A DNA stretch of 64,000 nucleotides from Rhizobium deserti (GTDB lineage Bacteria > Pseudomonadota > Alphaproteobacteria > Rhizobiales > Rhizobiaceae): the NCBI RefSeq assembly GCF_004358025.1, contig NZ_SMTL01000005.1, positions 62,001 to 126,000 on the forward strand, in the 5' to 3' direction. The position numbers and the translations under genes were made by a program. The notes under the pieces were generated by a model. It did not search any database. It saw nothing but the letters and a program-made list of their open reading frames with translations, and was not told the DNA's origin. This document shows positions 1 to 9,214 of the stretch, one piece after another; within the stretch, counting starts at the first letter, position 1; each line of letters begins with the position of its first letter.

Positions 1-1
1 C

Positions 2-922
2 ACCGATCATCCCATGTTCGTCGGCATGGACCCCGGTCCCTGGCTTCAGGACGCCGACCTCGTGCTGGTGATCGATTGCCTTGCTCCTTGGTCGCCGGAC
101 ATCCACGATCTCAGAGATGACTGCAAGGTCGTGCATATCGGGCAGGATCCGCTCTATTCCCGTTTCCCCGTCCGCAATTTCCGTTCCGACCTGGCGCTCG
201 TCAGCGATACCTCGGAGATCGTGCTGGCACTTTCGCAAGCGACGACTGGTTACATGGATGCGACCGTCAACCAACGCGAACAGCGGCGGGCTGAGGTCCA
301 GCAAGCGGCAACGAAGCGCCGCAGCGAAGTCCTTCGCCAGGCCGAAGCCGGTAGTGCGGAGTTGATGACAAAGGCCTTCGTGAGCCTTTGCCTGTCCAAG
401 GCGATCGAGGGAAAGAAGGCCACGGTGCTGTCGGAACTCGGTGTTCCACTGGAGCCACTGACGCTTGGGGAGCACGGATCGTGGTATCAGGAGCCGCATT
501 CCGGCGGCCTCGGCTGGTCCTTTCCCACGGGCCTCGGGATGAAGCTCGCCGATCCAGACCGGCTGGTCATCGCAACCATGGGCGACGGGTCCTACATGTT
601 CGCCAATCCCGTTGCCTGCCACCAGATCGCTGAAGCCATGGAGATACCGCTTCTCGTTCTGGTCTTGAACAATCTGGAATGGGGGGCCGTCCGGCAGTCG
701 GTTGTCGGCGTTTATCCGGACGGCTACGCGGCCAAAGCCAACGCGATGCCACTCGTGTCGCTTACGCCATCGCCGGACTTCACCAAGGTTGCTGCGGCAA
801 GCCGCGCCTGGACGGCGAAGGTCGAGAAGGCGGATGACCTCCTGTCCGTTCTCGAGGCTGCCATCGAGCATGTGACGGTTCAGAGGACGCAAGCGCTGGT
901 CGAAATCAGGATCGCTCCCTGA
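2..922 (+). CDS. ThDP-dependent decarboxylase (benzoylformate decarboxylase/acetolactate synthase-like), 5' end cut by window
   Basis: The reading frame is open from base 2, so the gene starts upstream of the window. What remains is the central domain and the C-terminal ThDP-binding domain. The ThDP motif is visible as GDGSYMFANPV followed by the paired asparagines in LVLNNLEWG. Family members cleave 2-oxo acids or join two of them. The stop overlaps the start of the next gene, an FMN alpha-hydroxy-acid dehydrogenase, by one base. That pairing is the mandelate-pathway arrangement, in which the dehydrogenase makes an aryl-glyoxylate and this enzyme decarboxylates it to an aryl aldehyde. The role is inferred from context; an acetolactate-synthase-like side activity cannot be excluded because the N-terminal Pyr domain with the catalytic glutamate is not visible. 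Confidence 0.85.
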   Translation, partial: TDHPMFVGMDPGPWLQDADLVLVIDCLAPWSPDIHDLRDDCKVVHIGQDPLYSRFPVRNFRSDLALVSDTSEIVLALSQATTGYMDATVNQREQRRAEVQQAATKRRSEVLRQAEAGSAELMTKAFVSLCLSKAIEGKKATVLSELGVPLEPLTLGEHGSWYQEPHSGGLGWSFPTGLGMKLADPDRLVIATMGDGSYMFANPVACHQIAEAMEIPLLVLVLNNLEWGAVRQSVVGVYPDGYAAKANAMPLVSLTPSPDFTKVAAASRAWTAKVEKADDLLSVLEAAIEHVTVQRTQALVEIRIAP

Positions 923-2025
923 TGGTGCTGCTCAACGTCGAGGACTATCGGCGGGAGGCGCGGCGACGTTTGCCGCGCTTCGTGTTCGACTACCTCGACG
1001 GAGGCTCCGAGGACGAGGTGGCGCTGACGGAGAACCGTGCCGCCTTCGACAGGATGAAACTGACGCCGCGGCCGCTGACCGATGTTTCGATCCGCGACCA
1101 GAGCGTCGAGTGGTTTGGCCAGCGGCTTTCCCTTCCCTTGATCTTGGCGCCGACCGGACTGAACGGCCTCTTCTGCCGGAATGGCGATATCGCCCTGGCA
1201 AAAGCTGCTGCTAGGCTCCGCATTCCGTTCGTCTTGTCCACCGCCTCGAACAATTCCATCGAGGAGGTGGCTTCCGCCGCCGATGGAGATCGCTGGTTTC
1301 AGCTCTACGTCATGCATCGGGGGTTTGCCGATCAGCTGGTGGATCGCGCCCTTGCCGCCGGTTTCGGCCACCTTGTGTTGACGGTTGACGTGCCGGTGAG
1401 CGGAAAGCGCGATCGTGATGAGCGAAACGGCTTCGTGATGCCGTTCCGGTTGAGGCCCAAAACTCTCGCGGACATGGTGCTCCATCCGCGCTGGCTCTGG
1501 CAGGTGGGGCGTCACGGTGCTCCGGCCATGGGCAATATGCTGACGGCTGGTGCCGATCCGAATACCCAGGCGGCGCTTCTGTCGCGAAAGATGGATGCCA
1601 GCTTCAATTGGGATGACCTGAAGCGCCTCCGGGACCGTTGGACGCGCCGCCTGCTGATCAAGGGGATCATGCATCCCGACGACGCGGCTCGTGCCGTCTC
1701 GCTTGGCGTCGATGCGGTCGTTGTTTCTAATCACGGCGGACGTCAGCTCGATGCAGCAGCTGCACCCATTTCGATCCTTCCCGATTTCAACCGGGTCGGA
1801 GCGCCGCTTGTTCTGGATAGCGGCATCAGACGCGGCAGCGACGTCGTCAAAGCCGTCTCGCTCGGCGCCACGGCTGTCATGATCGGCAGGGCAGCCCTCT
1901 ATGGGCTTGCCGTCGGAGGCGAAGAGGGCGTCGTCGATGTGGTGCGCCTCCTTCAAGCGGAGATCGACCGGACACAGGCTCTCCTGGGCCTTCCGAGGCT
2001 CGATGCTCAGGGCCAGGCGGCGTAG
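922..2025 (+). CDS. FMN-dependent alpha-hydroxy-acid dehydrogenase (lactate/mandelate dehydrogenase family)
   Basis: This is a 367-residue TIM-barrel flavoenzyme of the LldD/MdlB/glycolate oxidase family, full length for the family. The active-site block NHGGRQLD places the catalytic His at residue 271 and the substrate-binding Arg at 274. The phosphate-binding part follows as SGIRRGSDVVKA and ATAVMIGR. It oxidises an (S)-2-hydroxy acid to the 2-oxo acid with electrons passing through FMN. ATG overlaps the upstream TGA, so translation is coupled to the ThDP decarboxylase. Together they would convert an aryl-hydroxyacetate to an aldehyde. The exact substrate (mandelate, a hydroxymandelate or another 2-hydroxy acid) is inferred. 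The 3' end overlaps the convergent AraC gene by 19 bases. Confidence 0.88.
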   Translation: MVLLNVEDYRREARRRLPRFVFDYLDGGSEDEVALTENRAAFDRMKLTPRPLTDVSIRDQSVEWFGQRLSLPLILAPTGLNGLFCRNGDIALAKAAARLRIPFVLSTASNNSIEEVASAADGDRWFQLYVMHRGFADQLVDRALAAGFGHLVLTVDVPVSGKRDRDERNGFVMPFRLRPKTLADMVLHPRWLWQVGRHGAPAMGNMLTAGADPNTQAALLSRKMDASFNWDDLKRLRDRWTRRLLIKGIMHPDDAARAVSLGVDAVVVSNHGGRQLDAAAAPISILPDFNRVGAPLVLDSGIRRGSDVVKAVSLGATAVMIGRAALYGLAVGGEEGVVDVVRLLQAEIDRTQALLGLPRLDAQGQAA

Positions 2026-2906
2026 TTTCCGTCGCCGACTATCCGTTTCTGAGAAACATTCTGGCGATAATCGCGCGGTGACTGTCCGGCCGTCCGCTTG
2101 AAGAACCGGCTGAAATAGGCCGCATCCTTGAATCCCAGAGCCTCCGCGATCTCGGCTATCTGCAGCGCGGACTGATCGAGGAGAACGGCTGCCTCGGTCA
2201 TCAGCCGCGAATGAATCACTTCCACCGGCGTACGCCCCGTCGCGCGCCGTACCGCCGTATTCAGTCGATCAGCGGTGACGCCGAGGGTCGAAGCATATTG
2301 CGGTATCGTCCAATGATCCCGCACGTGCAGTTCCACGAGGTGTACGAAGCCTCGGACGACGGCGCGAGGGGAAGGCTGAACCTGATCCGCAAGGGGATCG
2401 GCCAGCCGCCAGATGGCCAGCAGCAAGAGCGCAAGGTGATGGCGGATCACTTCCTGCGCCCCCGGTTGATCCGCCTTCAGCTCCTGTTCGATGGTGGCCA
2501 CGGTCCCCACCATGCGTCGCGTATCGGGGGAGGCCAGGCGACGGCCGAGGATCGGGCGAGCGATCGCTTCCCGGACCTGAGCGAAAACTGCCCCCGTCGG
2601 CATGGCGGAGCCGAGCGTTTCATCGGGTACCGCGAGCGCGGCGCCTTCCGATCCTGCATCGAATATCACGGACCCGGCTTCTCCGGTTGGCGACCAGATC
2701 ATTGCCGGACCAGTAAGTTCGGTTTCGCGCCGGCCCAGCCTCACGTGACCGCTGCCGGAGGAAAGAAGGAAGATCCGGTTGCGGTGGCCTCTGAAGGTCC
2801 ATTCCGACGCTGACAGAGATCCTCGAAACAGCCGGGCTTCCATCTGCGGAGACAGCCGGGCGGCCAGTTGCAGACTTGGGCCTGGTCGTTCCGGCGGTGT
2901 CGGCAT
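2007..2906 (-). CDS. AraC family transcriptional regulator
   Basis: A 299-residue protein with a divergent N-terminal cupin-like sensing half and a C-terminal double helix-turn-helix. The second HTH is typical: IAEIAEALGFKDAAYFSRFF followed by KRTAGQSPRDYRQN. It lies between the hydroxy-acid dehydrogenase, which it overlaps tail to tail, and the divergent ABC transporter operon, so it is the likely activator of this catabolic cluster. A purine-rich GAGAGGAGA stretch precedes the ATG. The ligand is unknown; by position it would be the imported aryl acid or a product. AraC assignment is firm, target genes are inferred. Confidence 0.88.
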   Translation of the reverse strand: MPTPPERPGPSLQLAARLSPQMEARLFRGSLSASEWTFRGHRNRIFLLSSGSGHVRLGRRETELTGPAMIWSPTGEAGSVIFDAGSEGAALAVPDETLGSAMPTGAVFAQVREAIARPILGRRLASPDTRRMVGTVATIEQELKADQPGAQEVIRHHLALLLLAIWRLADPLADQVQPSPRAVVRGFVHLVELHVRDHWTIPQYASTLGVTADRLNTAVRRATGRTPVEVIHSRLMTEAAVLLDQSALQIAEIAEALGFKDAAYFSRFFKRTAGQSPRDYRQNVSQKRIVGDGNYAAWP

Positions 2907-3087
2907 CTTCAGACAATCTCCTCTCCCTCAGAAGTACAAGTATCTCCTGTAAAAGTCTATTCTCATGCCGCGCCAGAGAGCCTATTGTTCCCATGTCGAC
3001 AGTCGTTCGCGGTGGAGGAGCCACAGGTGTGCGGTGACGGGTTGGCGGGAACGACCTGTGGGAGCAGGTCAGATCGGGAGGATCATC

Positions 3088-4329
3088 ATGAGGACCATTC
3101 AGCGCAGGCATGTCCTGCGAACGATAGCGCTTGCGACGACGGCACTGACAGTTGGTGCCGTGGCAGGCTTCCACAGCGAAGCGGCTGCCCAGAATCGTAA
3201 ATCCGTCAAGATCGGATATGCCATCTCCAAGACCGGCGGCAATGCTGGCGGGGCAGGGATCACCACGCTGCCGAACTATCAGCTGTGGGTGAAGGACGTA
3301 AACGATGCTGGCGGCCTGGAAATGCCGGACGGCAAGAAGCTGCCTCTCGAAATCGTCGAATACGACGACCGGTCCTCTGCGGAGGAGGTGGTGCGTGCTA
3401 CCGAGCGCCTCGCGACCCAGGACAAGGTGGATTTCATGCTTGTGCCGTGGGGCACCGGCTTCAACCTAGCAGTCGCACCGCTTTACGACCGCTTCGGCTA
3501 TCCCCAGCTCGCCGTCTCGGCTGTGACCGACAAGGCCCCGGATTTCGTCAAGCGCTGGAAGAACAGCTTCTGGATGCTCGGCGGCGGCCACGATTATGCT
3601 GGCGCTCTCGCCGCCATTGTTTCCGGCGCAAAGGCGGCCGGCACCGTGAACGGTAAGGTCGCTATGATCTCGGTCGCAGACGGTTTCGGCATTGATCTCG
3701 TCACCGCCGCCCGCCCGGCCTTCAAGGAGAAGGGCATCGAGGTGGTCTACGACAAGACCTATCCCGCCGGCACGTCCGACTTCTCGCCGATGATCAACGA
3801 AGCCAAGTCCAGCGGCGCCGATGCATTCGTCGCCTTCTCCTATCCTCCGGAAACCTTTGCGCTGACCCAGCAGGCGCAGGTCGCCAGCTTCAGCCCCAAG
3901 ATCCTTTACCTGGGTGTCGGCACCGGGTTTCCCATCTACGGCAAAAACAACGGCGAGAACGCCACCGGCATCATGAGCCTCGGCGGCATTGATCCCAGCA
4001 ACACGATGAATGCGGATTATCGCAAGAGGCATGAGGCTGTGACGGGCGTCGCCCCGGACTACTGGGGCAGCGTCATCACCTATGCCAGCCTGCAGATGCT
4101 GCAGGAGGCCATCAAGCGCAAGGGCCTCGACAAGGCAGCGGTCTCGGCAGAGCTTGCTTCCGGAACCTTCCAGACCGTTCTCGGCGAAACCAAGTTCGAG
4201 AACAACCAGTTGCGGCAGCTCTGGTGGACCGGCCAGTGGCAGAACGGCCAGTTCGTGGGCGTCATGCCTTCGGATCGTCCGGGCGCCAGCAAGGCTGTGC
4301 TGCCACGCGGCGAGTGGAAGAAGAAGTAA
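3088..4329 (+). CDS. ABC transporter substrate-binding protein, branched-chain amino acid/aromatic type (LivJ-like)
   Basis: The start is set at 3088 because a good ribosome site (CGGGAGGATC) precedes it and it gives a clean export signal; an upstream in-frame ATG at 2965 lacks both. The 413-residue product begins with a twin-arginine-like segment (QRRHVLR), a hydrophobic stretch and a cut site near AAAQNRK. The mature part begins VKIGYAISKTGG, typical of periplasmic type I binding proteins of the Leu/Ile/Val family. Many rhizobial and Rhodopseudomonas relatives bind aromatic acids, which suits the enzymes on either side. It heads an operon with two permeases and two ATPases. Ligand is inferred. 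Confidence 0.9.
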   Translation: MRTIQRRHVLRTIALATTALTVGAVAGFHSEAAAQNRKSVKIGYAISKTGGNAGGAGITTLPNYQLWVKDVNDAGGLEMPDGKKLPLEIVEYDDRSSAEEVVRATERLATQDKVDFMLVPWGTGFNLAVAPLYDRFGYPQLAVSAVTDKAPDFVKRWKNSFWMLGGGHDYAGALAAIVSGAKAAGTVNGKVAMISVADGFGIDLVTAARPAFKEKGIEVVYDKTYPAGTSDFSPMINEAKSSGADAFVAFSYPPETFALTQQAQVASFSPKILYLGVGTGFPIYGKNNGENATGIMSLGGIDPSNTMNADYRKRHEAVTGVAPDYWGSVITYASLQMLQEAIKRKGLDKAAVSAELASGTFQTVLGETKFENNQLRQLWWTGQWQNGQFVGVMPSDRPGASKAVLPRGEWKKK

Positions 4330-4342
4330 CAACTCCGGCGCG

Positions 4343-4376
4343 GGAGGCCGCGGGCCGGCTTGTCGCCGCGGCTTCC
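4343..4376 (+). other. Hairpin between binding-protein and permease genes
   Basis: An 11-bp inverted repeat (GGAGGCCGCGG pairing with CCGCGGCTTCC, one G-U) with a 12-base loop and no U tract. It lies 13 bases after the binding-protein stop. Such hairpins commonly protect the 3' end of highly expressed binding-protein transcripts while allowing some read-through into the permeases. Function is inferred. Confidence 0.5.
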
Positions 4377-4407
4377 GTCAATTCAAGCATATGAAGGAGA
4401 TGGCCCG

Positions 4408-5280
4408 ATGTTCATCGCGGCCCTGTTGTCCGGGCTCGTTCTCGGCGGAACCTATGCGCTGGTGGCTATGGGGTTGACGCTCCAGTACGGCATTTCCCGC
4501 ATCATGAATCTTGCCTATGGCGAGATGATCATATCGGCAGCCTTCCTGGCCTACGTGCTGTTTTCCAACCTCGGCATCAATCCCGTTGCGGGCTTGGTGT
4601 TCGCAGTGCCTTTCGGTTTCGTCCTGGGGTATCTCGTCTATGGCGTGATGATGAGCCCGCTGGTGGCGCGGGCCCGCGACAAGGCCAGCCTTGAGATCGA
4701 TTCCATTCTCGCCACTTTCGGCCTGCTATTCGTCATCCAGGGCGTAATGCTCGTTCTGTTCGGGGCGAATTTCACCAGCTACAGTTACCTCAACGACCCG
4801 GTGACGATTTTTGGCGCCACACTGGCTACCAACCGGGTCCTTGCCCTGGTGCTGGCCCTGGTTCTCGGCGGCGGCCTCTACCTGGTGCTGACAAGAACAT
4901 TGTGGGGAACGGCGCTTCGCGCGGTCGCCGTAAATCCCGCCGCCGCACCGCTGGTCGGTATCGATGTCAATCGTGCCGCACGGCTGGCCTTCGCGCTCGG
5001 AGGCGCCCTGGCCGCATCAGGCGGCGTGGTCATCTCGATGTATCAGACATTCACGGCCACCAGCGGGGTGGTGTTCACCATGAAGGCACTCATCGTCGTG
5101 ATCATGGGTGGTGTCGGAAACATCCTCGGCGCCTTGTCCGCCGGCCTCCTGCTCGGTCTGGTGGAGACCTTCGTTTCGACCTACATCGACCCGGGCCTGA
5201 CGCTTGCTGCCACCTACATGATCTTTCTCGCCGTGCTTCTTTGGCGGCCGGCCGGCCTGTTCGGGAGGATTGCACGATGA
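4408..5280 (+). CDS. ABC transporter permease, LivH type
   Basis: A 290-residue inner-membrane protein with about eight hydrophobic segments and the LivH signature near the N-terminus (GLVLGGTYALVAMGLTLQYG). The start at 4408 is chosen because GAAGGAGA precedes it at the right spacing; 4360 would add a hydrophilic leader with no ribosome site. The conserved C-terminal loop VVIMGGVGNILGAL is present. It pairs with the following LivM-like protein to form the channel. The next gene overlaps by 4 bases (ATGA). Confidence 0.9.
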   Translation: MFIAALLSGLVLGGTYALVAMGLTLQYGISRIMNLAYGEMIISAAFLAYVLFSNLGINPVAGLVFAVPFGFVLGYLVYGVMMSPLVARARDKASLEIDSILATFGLLFVIQGVMLVLFGANFTSYSYLNDPVTIFGATLATNRVLALVLALVLGGGLYLVLTRTLWGTALRAVAVNPAAAPLVGIDVNRAARLAFALGGALAASGGVVISMYQTFTATSGVVFTMKALIVVIMGGVGNILGALSAGLLLGLVETFVSTYIDPGLTLAATYMIFLAVLLWRPAGLFGRIAR

Positions 5281-6224
5281 CGCGCTTTCTTCCGCCCATT
5301 CTCTTCCTGGCCGCGGTGATCGGACTGACCTGCATCCCCTTGTTCGCAGACAGCTACGGCGTCACGCTCGGGATAGGCATGCTGGGCTATGTGACGCTTG
5401 CCTCCGCCTGGGCCCTCTTTTCGGGCCCCACTCGTTATGTTTCGCTCGCGACAGTCGCTTTCTTCGGGATCGGTGCCTACACCGTCGCGGTACTGAGCGA
5501 GTCCATGCCGTACCCGCTGGTGCTCGTCACCGCGGGAGCGGTCGGACTGGGTGTCGCGATCGTGGTCGGGCTATCGACTCTACGACTGGCCGGCGTCTAT
5601 TTCGTGATCTTCACGTTCGGCCTGGCCGAGCTCATTCGCCAGCTGGTTACCTGGTACGAAGTCAACATGACCGGAACTCTCGGCCGCTACATCTTCCTTC
5701 CGGTGACACCTGAGGGCATCTATTGGCAGCTTCTGGCGCTGGCGACCGCTACTTTCATCATCTCCTGGTGGGTCGGCCGTAGCCGCGTCGGGATGGCGCT
5801 GAAAGTGATCGGCGACGACGAAGTGGTGGCGGCCCACTGCGGCATCAACATCGCCCGGATGAAGCTGGCACTATTTGCAGTGTCCTCCGTCATCATCACC
5901 CTGGTGGGAGCCATCCAGGCGCCTCGCTGGACCTATGTCGAACCCACGATCGCCTTCAACCCCACCATCTCGTTCCTGACCTTGATCATGGCCTTGCTGG
6001 GAGGGGCGCATCGGTTGACCGGGCCGCTGCTCGGCGCCGTTCCCCTTTTTCTGCTGTTCGAGTGGCTGTCGGCACATTTCCCCAATCACTACTCCATCAT
6101 CCTCGGCCTCGTCTTCATCGCTATCGTATTCGTCCTGCCCCGCGGAGTCCTGGCCTTCGTGGAGGAAAACTGGAAGCGCTGGCGTCGCAGAGAGATCAAG
6201 AAGCTTCCGGCGGTAGCAGAATGA
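5277..6224 (+). CDS. ABC transporter permease, LivM type
   Basis: A 315-residue membrane protein, LivM family, with the loop LIMALLGGAHRLTGPLLGAV and a basic C-terminal tail. The start at 5277 uses the ATGA overlap with the LivH-like gene, with GGGAGGA at the correct distance. Longer upstream readings in this frame run through the LivH gene and are not credible. It forms the translocation pore with the preceding permease; its own 3' end overlaps the first ATPase by 4 bases. Confidence 0.9.
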   Translation: MTRFLPPILFLAAVIGLTCIPLFADSYGVTLGIGMLGYVTLASAWALFSGPTRYVSLATVAFFGIGAYTVAVLSESMPYPLVLVTAGAVGLGVAIVVGLSTLRLAGVYFVIFTFGLAELIRQLVTWYEVNMTGTLGRYIFLPVTPEGIYWQLLALATATFIISWWVGRSRVGMALKVIGDDEVVAAHCGINIARMKLALFAVSSVIITLVGAIQAPRWTYVEPTIAFNPTISFLTLIMALLGGAHRLTGPLLGAVPLFLLFEWLSAHFPNHYSIILGLVFIAIVFVLPRGVLAFVEENWKRWRRREIKKLPAVAE

Positions 6225-6949
6225 GCGAACTCCTGAAAATAGAAGAACTGACTAAGCGGTTCGGCGGGCTAACTGCAGTAAACAGTGTCTCTTTCTCGGT
6301 TGCTCCGGGAGAGGTTGTCGGATTGCTGGGGCCGAACGGATCCGGCAAGACCACGGTGCTGAACATGATCTCCGGCCACTTGCCGGCCACCAGCGGGAGG
6401 ATCGCGCTTGGTGGGCAGACGATCTCCGGCCTCGCGCCGAACCAGATCGTTCTGAAGGGCGTCAGCCGGACCTTTCAGCTGGTGCGCGGGCTTCCTTCGC
6501 TCACGGTCGGCGAAAACGTTGTCGCAGCGCTTGCCTTCGGCCGGCGCAAGTTATGGGGAAAGGCGGCTCAGGCGGAGGCGCTGCAGCGGCTCGACGAAGT
6601 CGGTCTGGCGCATCGGGCGGATCAGAGCGCGCAGGAACTGACCTATATCGACCAGAAGCGCATGGAGCTGGCTCGTGCGCTGGCGCTGGAGCCCGAACTG
6701 CTGCTGCTCGACGAGTGGCTGGCGGGTCTCAATCCGACCGAAATGGCGACAGGGATCGAGCTCATCCGTTCCATCCAGCGGCGCGGGGCGACGATCCTGA
6801 TGGTGGAGCACATGATGGATGCGATCCGGGCGCTCTGCAGCCGCTGCGTCGTGATGAATGCCGGCCGCAAGATCGCAGATGGGCCGACCGCGGCCACGCT
6901 GGCCGACCGGGAGGTTGTTACCGCTTATCTGGGAGAGGCCTATGCTTGA
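6221..6949 (+). CDS. ABC transporter ATP-binding protein, LivG type
   Basis: A 242-residue ATPase. Walker A reads GPNGSGKTT. The signature region is divergent (LTYIDQKRMELARAL in place of the usual LSYGQQ/LPYGLQ form) and Walker B runs LLLLDEWLAGLNP, with tryptophan where proline normally follows the catalytic glutamate. The catalytic Asp-Glu pair and the H-loop (MVEHMMDAI) are kept, so activity is expected. ATG overlaps the LivM stop; the LivF-like gene overlaps the end by 8 bases. Energises uptake for the 3088-7655 importer. Confidence 0.9.
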   Translation: MSELLKIEELTKRFGGLTAVNSVSFSVAPGEVVGLLGPNGSGKTTVLNMISGHLPATSGRIALGGQTISGLAPNQIVLKGVSRTFQLVRGLPSLTVGENVVAALAFGRRKLWGKAAQAEALQRLDEVGLAHRADQSAQELTYIDQKRMELARALALEPELLLLDEWLAGLNPTEMATGIELIRSIQRRGATILMVEHMMDAIRALCSRCVVMNAGRKIADGPTAATLADREVVTAYLGEAYA

Positions 6950-7655
6950 GGTCGCGGATCTTTCTCTTCACTACGGCCGGCATGTGGCGCTGAACCGAGT
7001 GTCGATCAGGGTTGCCAAGGGTGAGACCGTGGTGATCCTCGGCGCAAACGGCGCGGGCAAGTCTTCGCTCCTGAAATCGATCGCCGGGATGACAAAGCCG
7101 GACAAGGGCACCGTCATCAGCTTCGGCAAGCAGGCGATCACCGGAGTTCCGGCGCATCGGGTGGTCGAGCTGGGAATAGCGCTTGTTCCCGAAGGCCGCG
7201 GCGTATTCGGCGACCTCACCGTAGAGGAAAACCTTGCCTTGGGTGCCTATGCAAAGCGGGCGAGGATCGATGCGGAAGATAGCCGCGCCTTTGTCTACGA
7301 ACTTTTTCCGAAGCTAAGGGAGCGGCGGGCGCAATACGTCAACACGATGTCCGGCGGTGAGCAGCAGATGGTCGCGATCGGACGTGCGCTCATGTCGAAG
7401 CCCGACCTTCTGATGCTCGACGAACCGAGCCTCGGCCTGGCGCCAGTGGTGGTGGGCGAACTTTTCAAGAGCCTTGGCCGGATCCGGGAACGGGGCCTTG
7501 CTCTGTTGATCGTCGAGCAGAACGTCAAGATGAGCCTGTCGATCGCCGACCGCGGATATCTCGCGGAAGCGGGTCGCATCGGCGGTGAGAACACGGCGGA
7601 GGGATTGCTGGGTGATCCAGCCGTCCAGCGAGCGTTTCTTGGCGCGGCGCATTGA
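6942..7655 (+). CDS. ABC transporter ATP-binding protein, LivF type
   Basis: A 237-residue ATPase with Walker A GANGAGKSS, signature MSGGEQQMVAIGRAL and Walker B LLMLDEPSLGLAP, all canonical. Start at 6942 follows GGGAGAGG and overlaps the LivG-like gene by 8 bases. The LivF family marker region LVPEGRGVFGDLTVEENL is present. It is the partner ATPase of the 6221 gene. The aldehyde dehydrogenase gene follows 27 bases later, so importer and enzymes are likely one transcript. Confidence 0.9.
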   Translation: MLEVADLSLHYGRHVALNRVSIRVAKGETVVILGANGAGKSSLLKSIAGMTKPDKGTVISFGKQAITGVPAHRVVELGIALVPEGRGVFGDLTVEENLALGAYAKRARIDAEDSRAFVYELFPKLRERRAQYVNTMSGGEQQMVAIGRALMSKPDLLMLDEPSLGLAPVVVGELFKSLGRIRERGLALLIVEQNVKMSLSIADRGYLAEAGRIGGENTAEGLLGDPAVQRAFLGAAH

Positions 7656-7682
7656 ACCGGAAACGCAAGGGAGGAGGATCCT

Positions 7683-9134
7683 ATGACCATGTTGGGCCTG
7701 AAAATCAATAACGCGGAAGTGCAGGCAACTGATGGCCGGCACTTCGAGCGCCTCAATCCGATTTCCGGGGAAGTTGCATCGACTGTTGCCGCCGCCTCGG
7801 TGGAGGATGCGCGGCAGGCCGCGAATGCAGCGGCCAAGGCCTTTCCAGGCTGGTCCTCCCTCGGCCCCGGAGCGCGGCGCAAGATCCTGCTGGCTGCAGC
7901 CGAACGGCTTCAGGAAAAAGCTCCGGAATTCGTCGCGGCCATGGCTGCGGAAACAGGCGCGACAGCCGGCTGGGCGATGTTCAACGTAACGCTTGCTTCC
8001 GACATGCTTCGCGAGGCGGCGTCCATGACCACGCAGATCGTCGGCGAAGTCATTCCGTCAAACCGCCCCGGAAGCCTTGCCATGGCTGTTCGGCAGCCGG
8101 TTGGGGCCATCCTGTCGATGGCGCCATGGAACGCTCCGGTCATTCTGGGTGTCCGTTCCATCGCCATGCCGCTCGCCTGCGGCAATACCGTGGTGATGAA
8201 AACCTCCGAAATCTGCCCGCGCACTCACCGGCTGATCGTCGATGCCCTGCACGATGCGGGACTGCCGGAAGGTGTGTTGAATGCGATCTCCAACGCGCCG
8301 GAGGATGCCGGGGAAATCGTCGAGACGCTGATTGCCCATCCCGCCATCCGGCGGATCAACTTCACGGGTTCGACCCGGGTTGGCCGGCTGATCGCAGAGA
8401 GCGCCGGTCGTCACCTGAAGCCCGCCCTGCTGGAGCTCGGAGGCAAGGCGCCGCTGATCGTGCTCGACGATGCCGATATCCAGGAAGCCGTCGCGGCAGC
8501 CGCCTTTGGCGCTTACATGAACCAAGGTCAGATCTGCATGTCGACGGAACGGATCATCGTCGATGAGAAGATTGCGGACCACTTTGTTTCGGCGATGGCT
8601 GGAAAGGTTCAGACGCTGGACGCGGGTGATCCCCGCAAGGGCAACACCCCTCTGGGCTCCGTGGTCGATGCACGTGCAGCGCAGCGGCTGGACATGCTTG
8701 TTCGCGATGCGGTTTCGAAGGGCGCCGTGCTTGTCGCAGGCGGCGGCGTCGAAGGGACGATCGTCGAGGCGACGCTGCTCGACCAGGTGACGCCGGCAAT
8801 GCGCATCTACGGCGAGGAGAGCTTCGGCCCTGTTGCATCCATCATCCGCGTCGGCTCCGTGGACGAGGCCGTGCGCGTGGCGAACGATACGGAATACGGG
8901 CTCTCTGCCGCCGTCTTCGGCCGGGACATCAATCGTGCCATGGGTGTCGCGCGTCGGATCGAATCCGGCATCTGCCACATCAATGGCCCGACCGTTCATG
9001 ACGAGGCGCAGATGCCCTTCGGTGGCGTCAAGGAGTCCGGCTATGGGCGGTTCGGCGGCAAAGCTGGCATCGCGGAGTTCACCGAACTGCGCTGGATCAC
9101 CATCCAGGATGGCCCCATTCACTACCCAATCTGA
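7683..9134 (+). CDS. NAD(P)-dependent aldehyde dehydrogenase (benzaldehyde/vanillin/salicylaldehyde dehydrogenase-like)
   Basis: 483 residues, full length for the ALDH superfamily. Catalytic Cys285 lies in NQGQICMSTE and the general base Glu251 in LELGGKAP. The coenzyme loop NFTGSTRVG and the C-terminal PFGGVKESGYGRFGG are intact. Overall pattern resembles aryl-aldehyde dehydrogenases (vanillin/salicylaldehyde group). GGGAGGAGG precedes the ATG. In this cluster it would oxidise the aryl aldehyde made by the ThDP decarboxylase to the aryl carboxylate. Substrate inferred from neighbours. Confidence 0.9.
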   Translation: MTMLGLKINNAEVQATDGRHFERLNPISGEVASTVAAASVEDARQAANAAAKAFPGWSSLGPGARRKILLAAAERLQEKAPEFVAAMAAETGATAGWAMFNVTLASDMLREAASMTTQIVGEVIPSNRPGSLAMAVRQPVGAILSMAPWNAPVILGVRSIAMPLACGNTVVMKTSEICPRTHRLIVDALHDAGLPEGVLNAISNAPEDAGEIVETLIAHPAIRRINFTGSTRVGRLIAESAGRHLKPALLELGGKAPLIVLDDADIQEAVAAAAFGAYMNQGQICMSTERIIVDEKIADHFVSAMAGKVQTLDAGDPRKGNTPLGSVVDARAAQRLDMLVRDAVSKGAVLVAGGGVEGTIVEATLLDQVTPAMRIYGEESFGPVASIIRVGSVDEAVRVANDTEYGLSAAVFGRDINRAMGVARRIESGICHINGPTVHDEAQMPFGGVKESGYGRFGGKAGIAEFTELRWITIQDGPIHYPI

Positions 9135-9214
9135 ACCGCTCTGCCGCCATGCCTTCGACAGGCGGCGGCTGTGCATGAGCCGGATGAACACCAGCCGTCG
9201 AAAGAGGATCCCAG

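Noticed and set aside
880-1956. A 358-codon open frame on the minus strand
   Set aside because: Shadow of the FMN hydroxy-acid dehydrogenase gene, whose active-site motifs are intact on the plus strand.
8058-9191. A 377-codon open frame on the minus strand
   Set aside because: Antisense shadow of the aldehyde dehydrogenase; no domain pattern.
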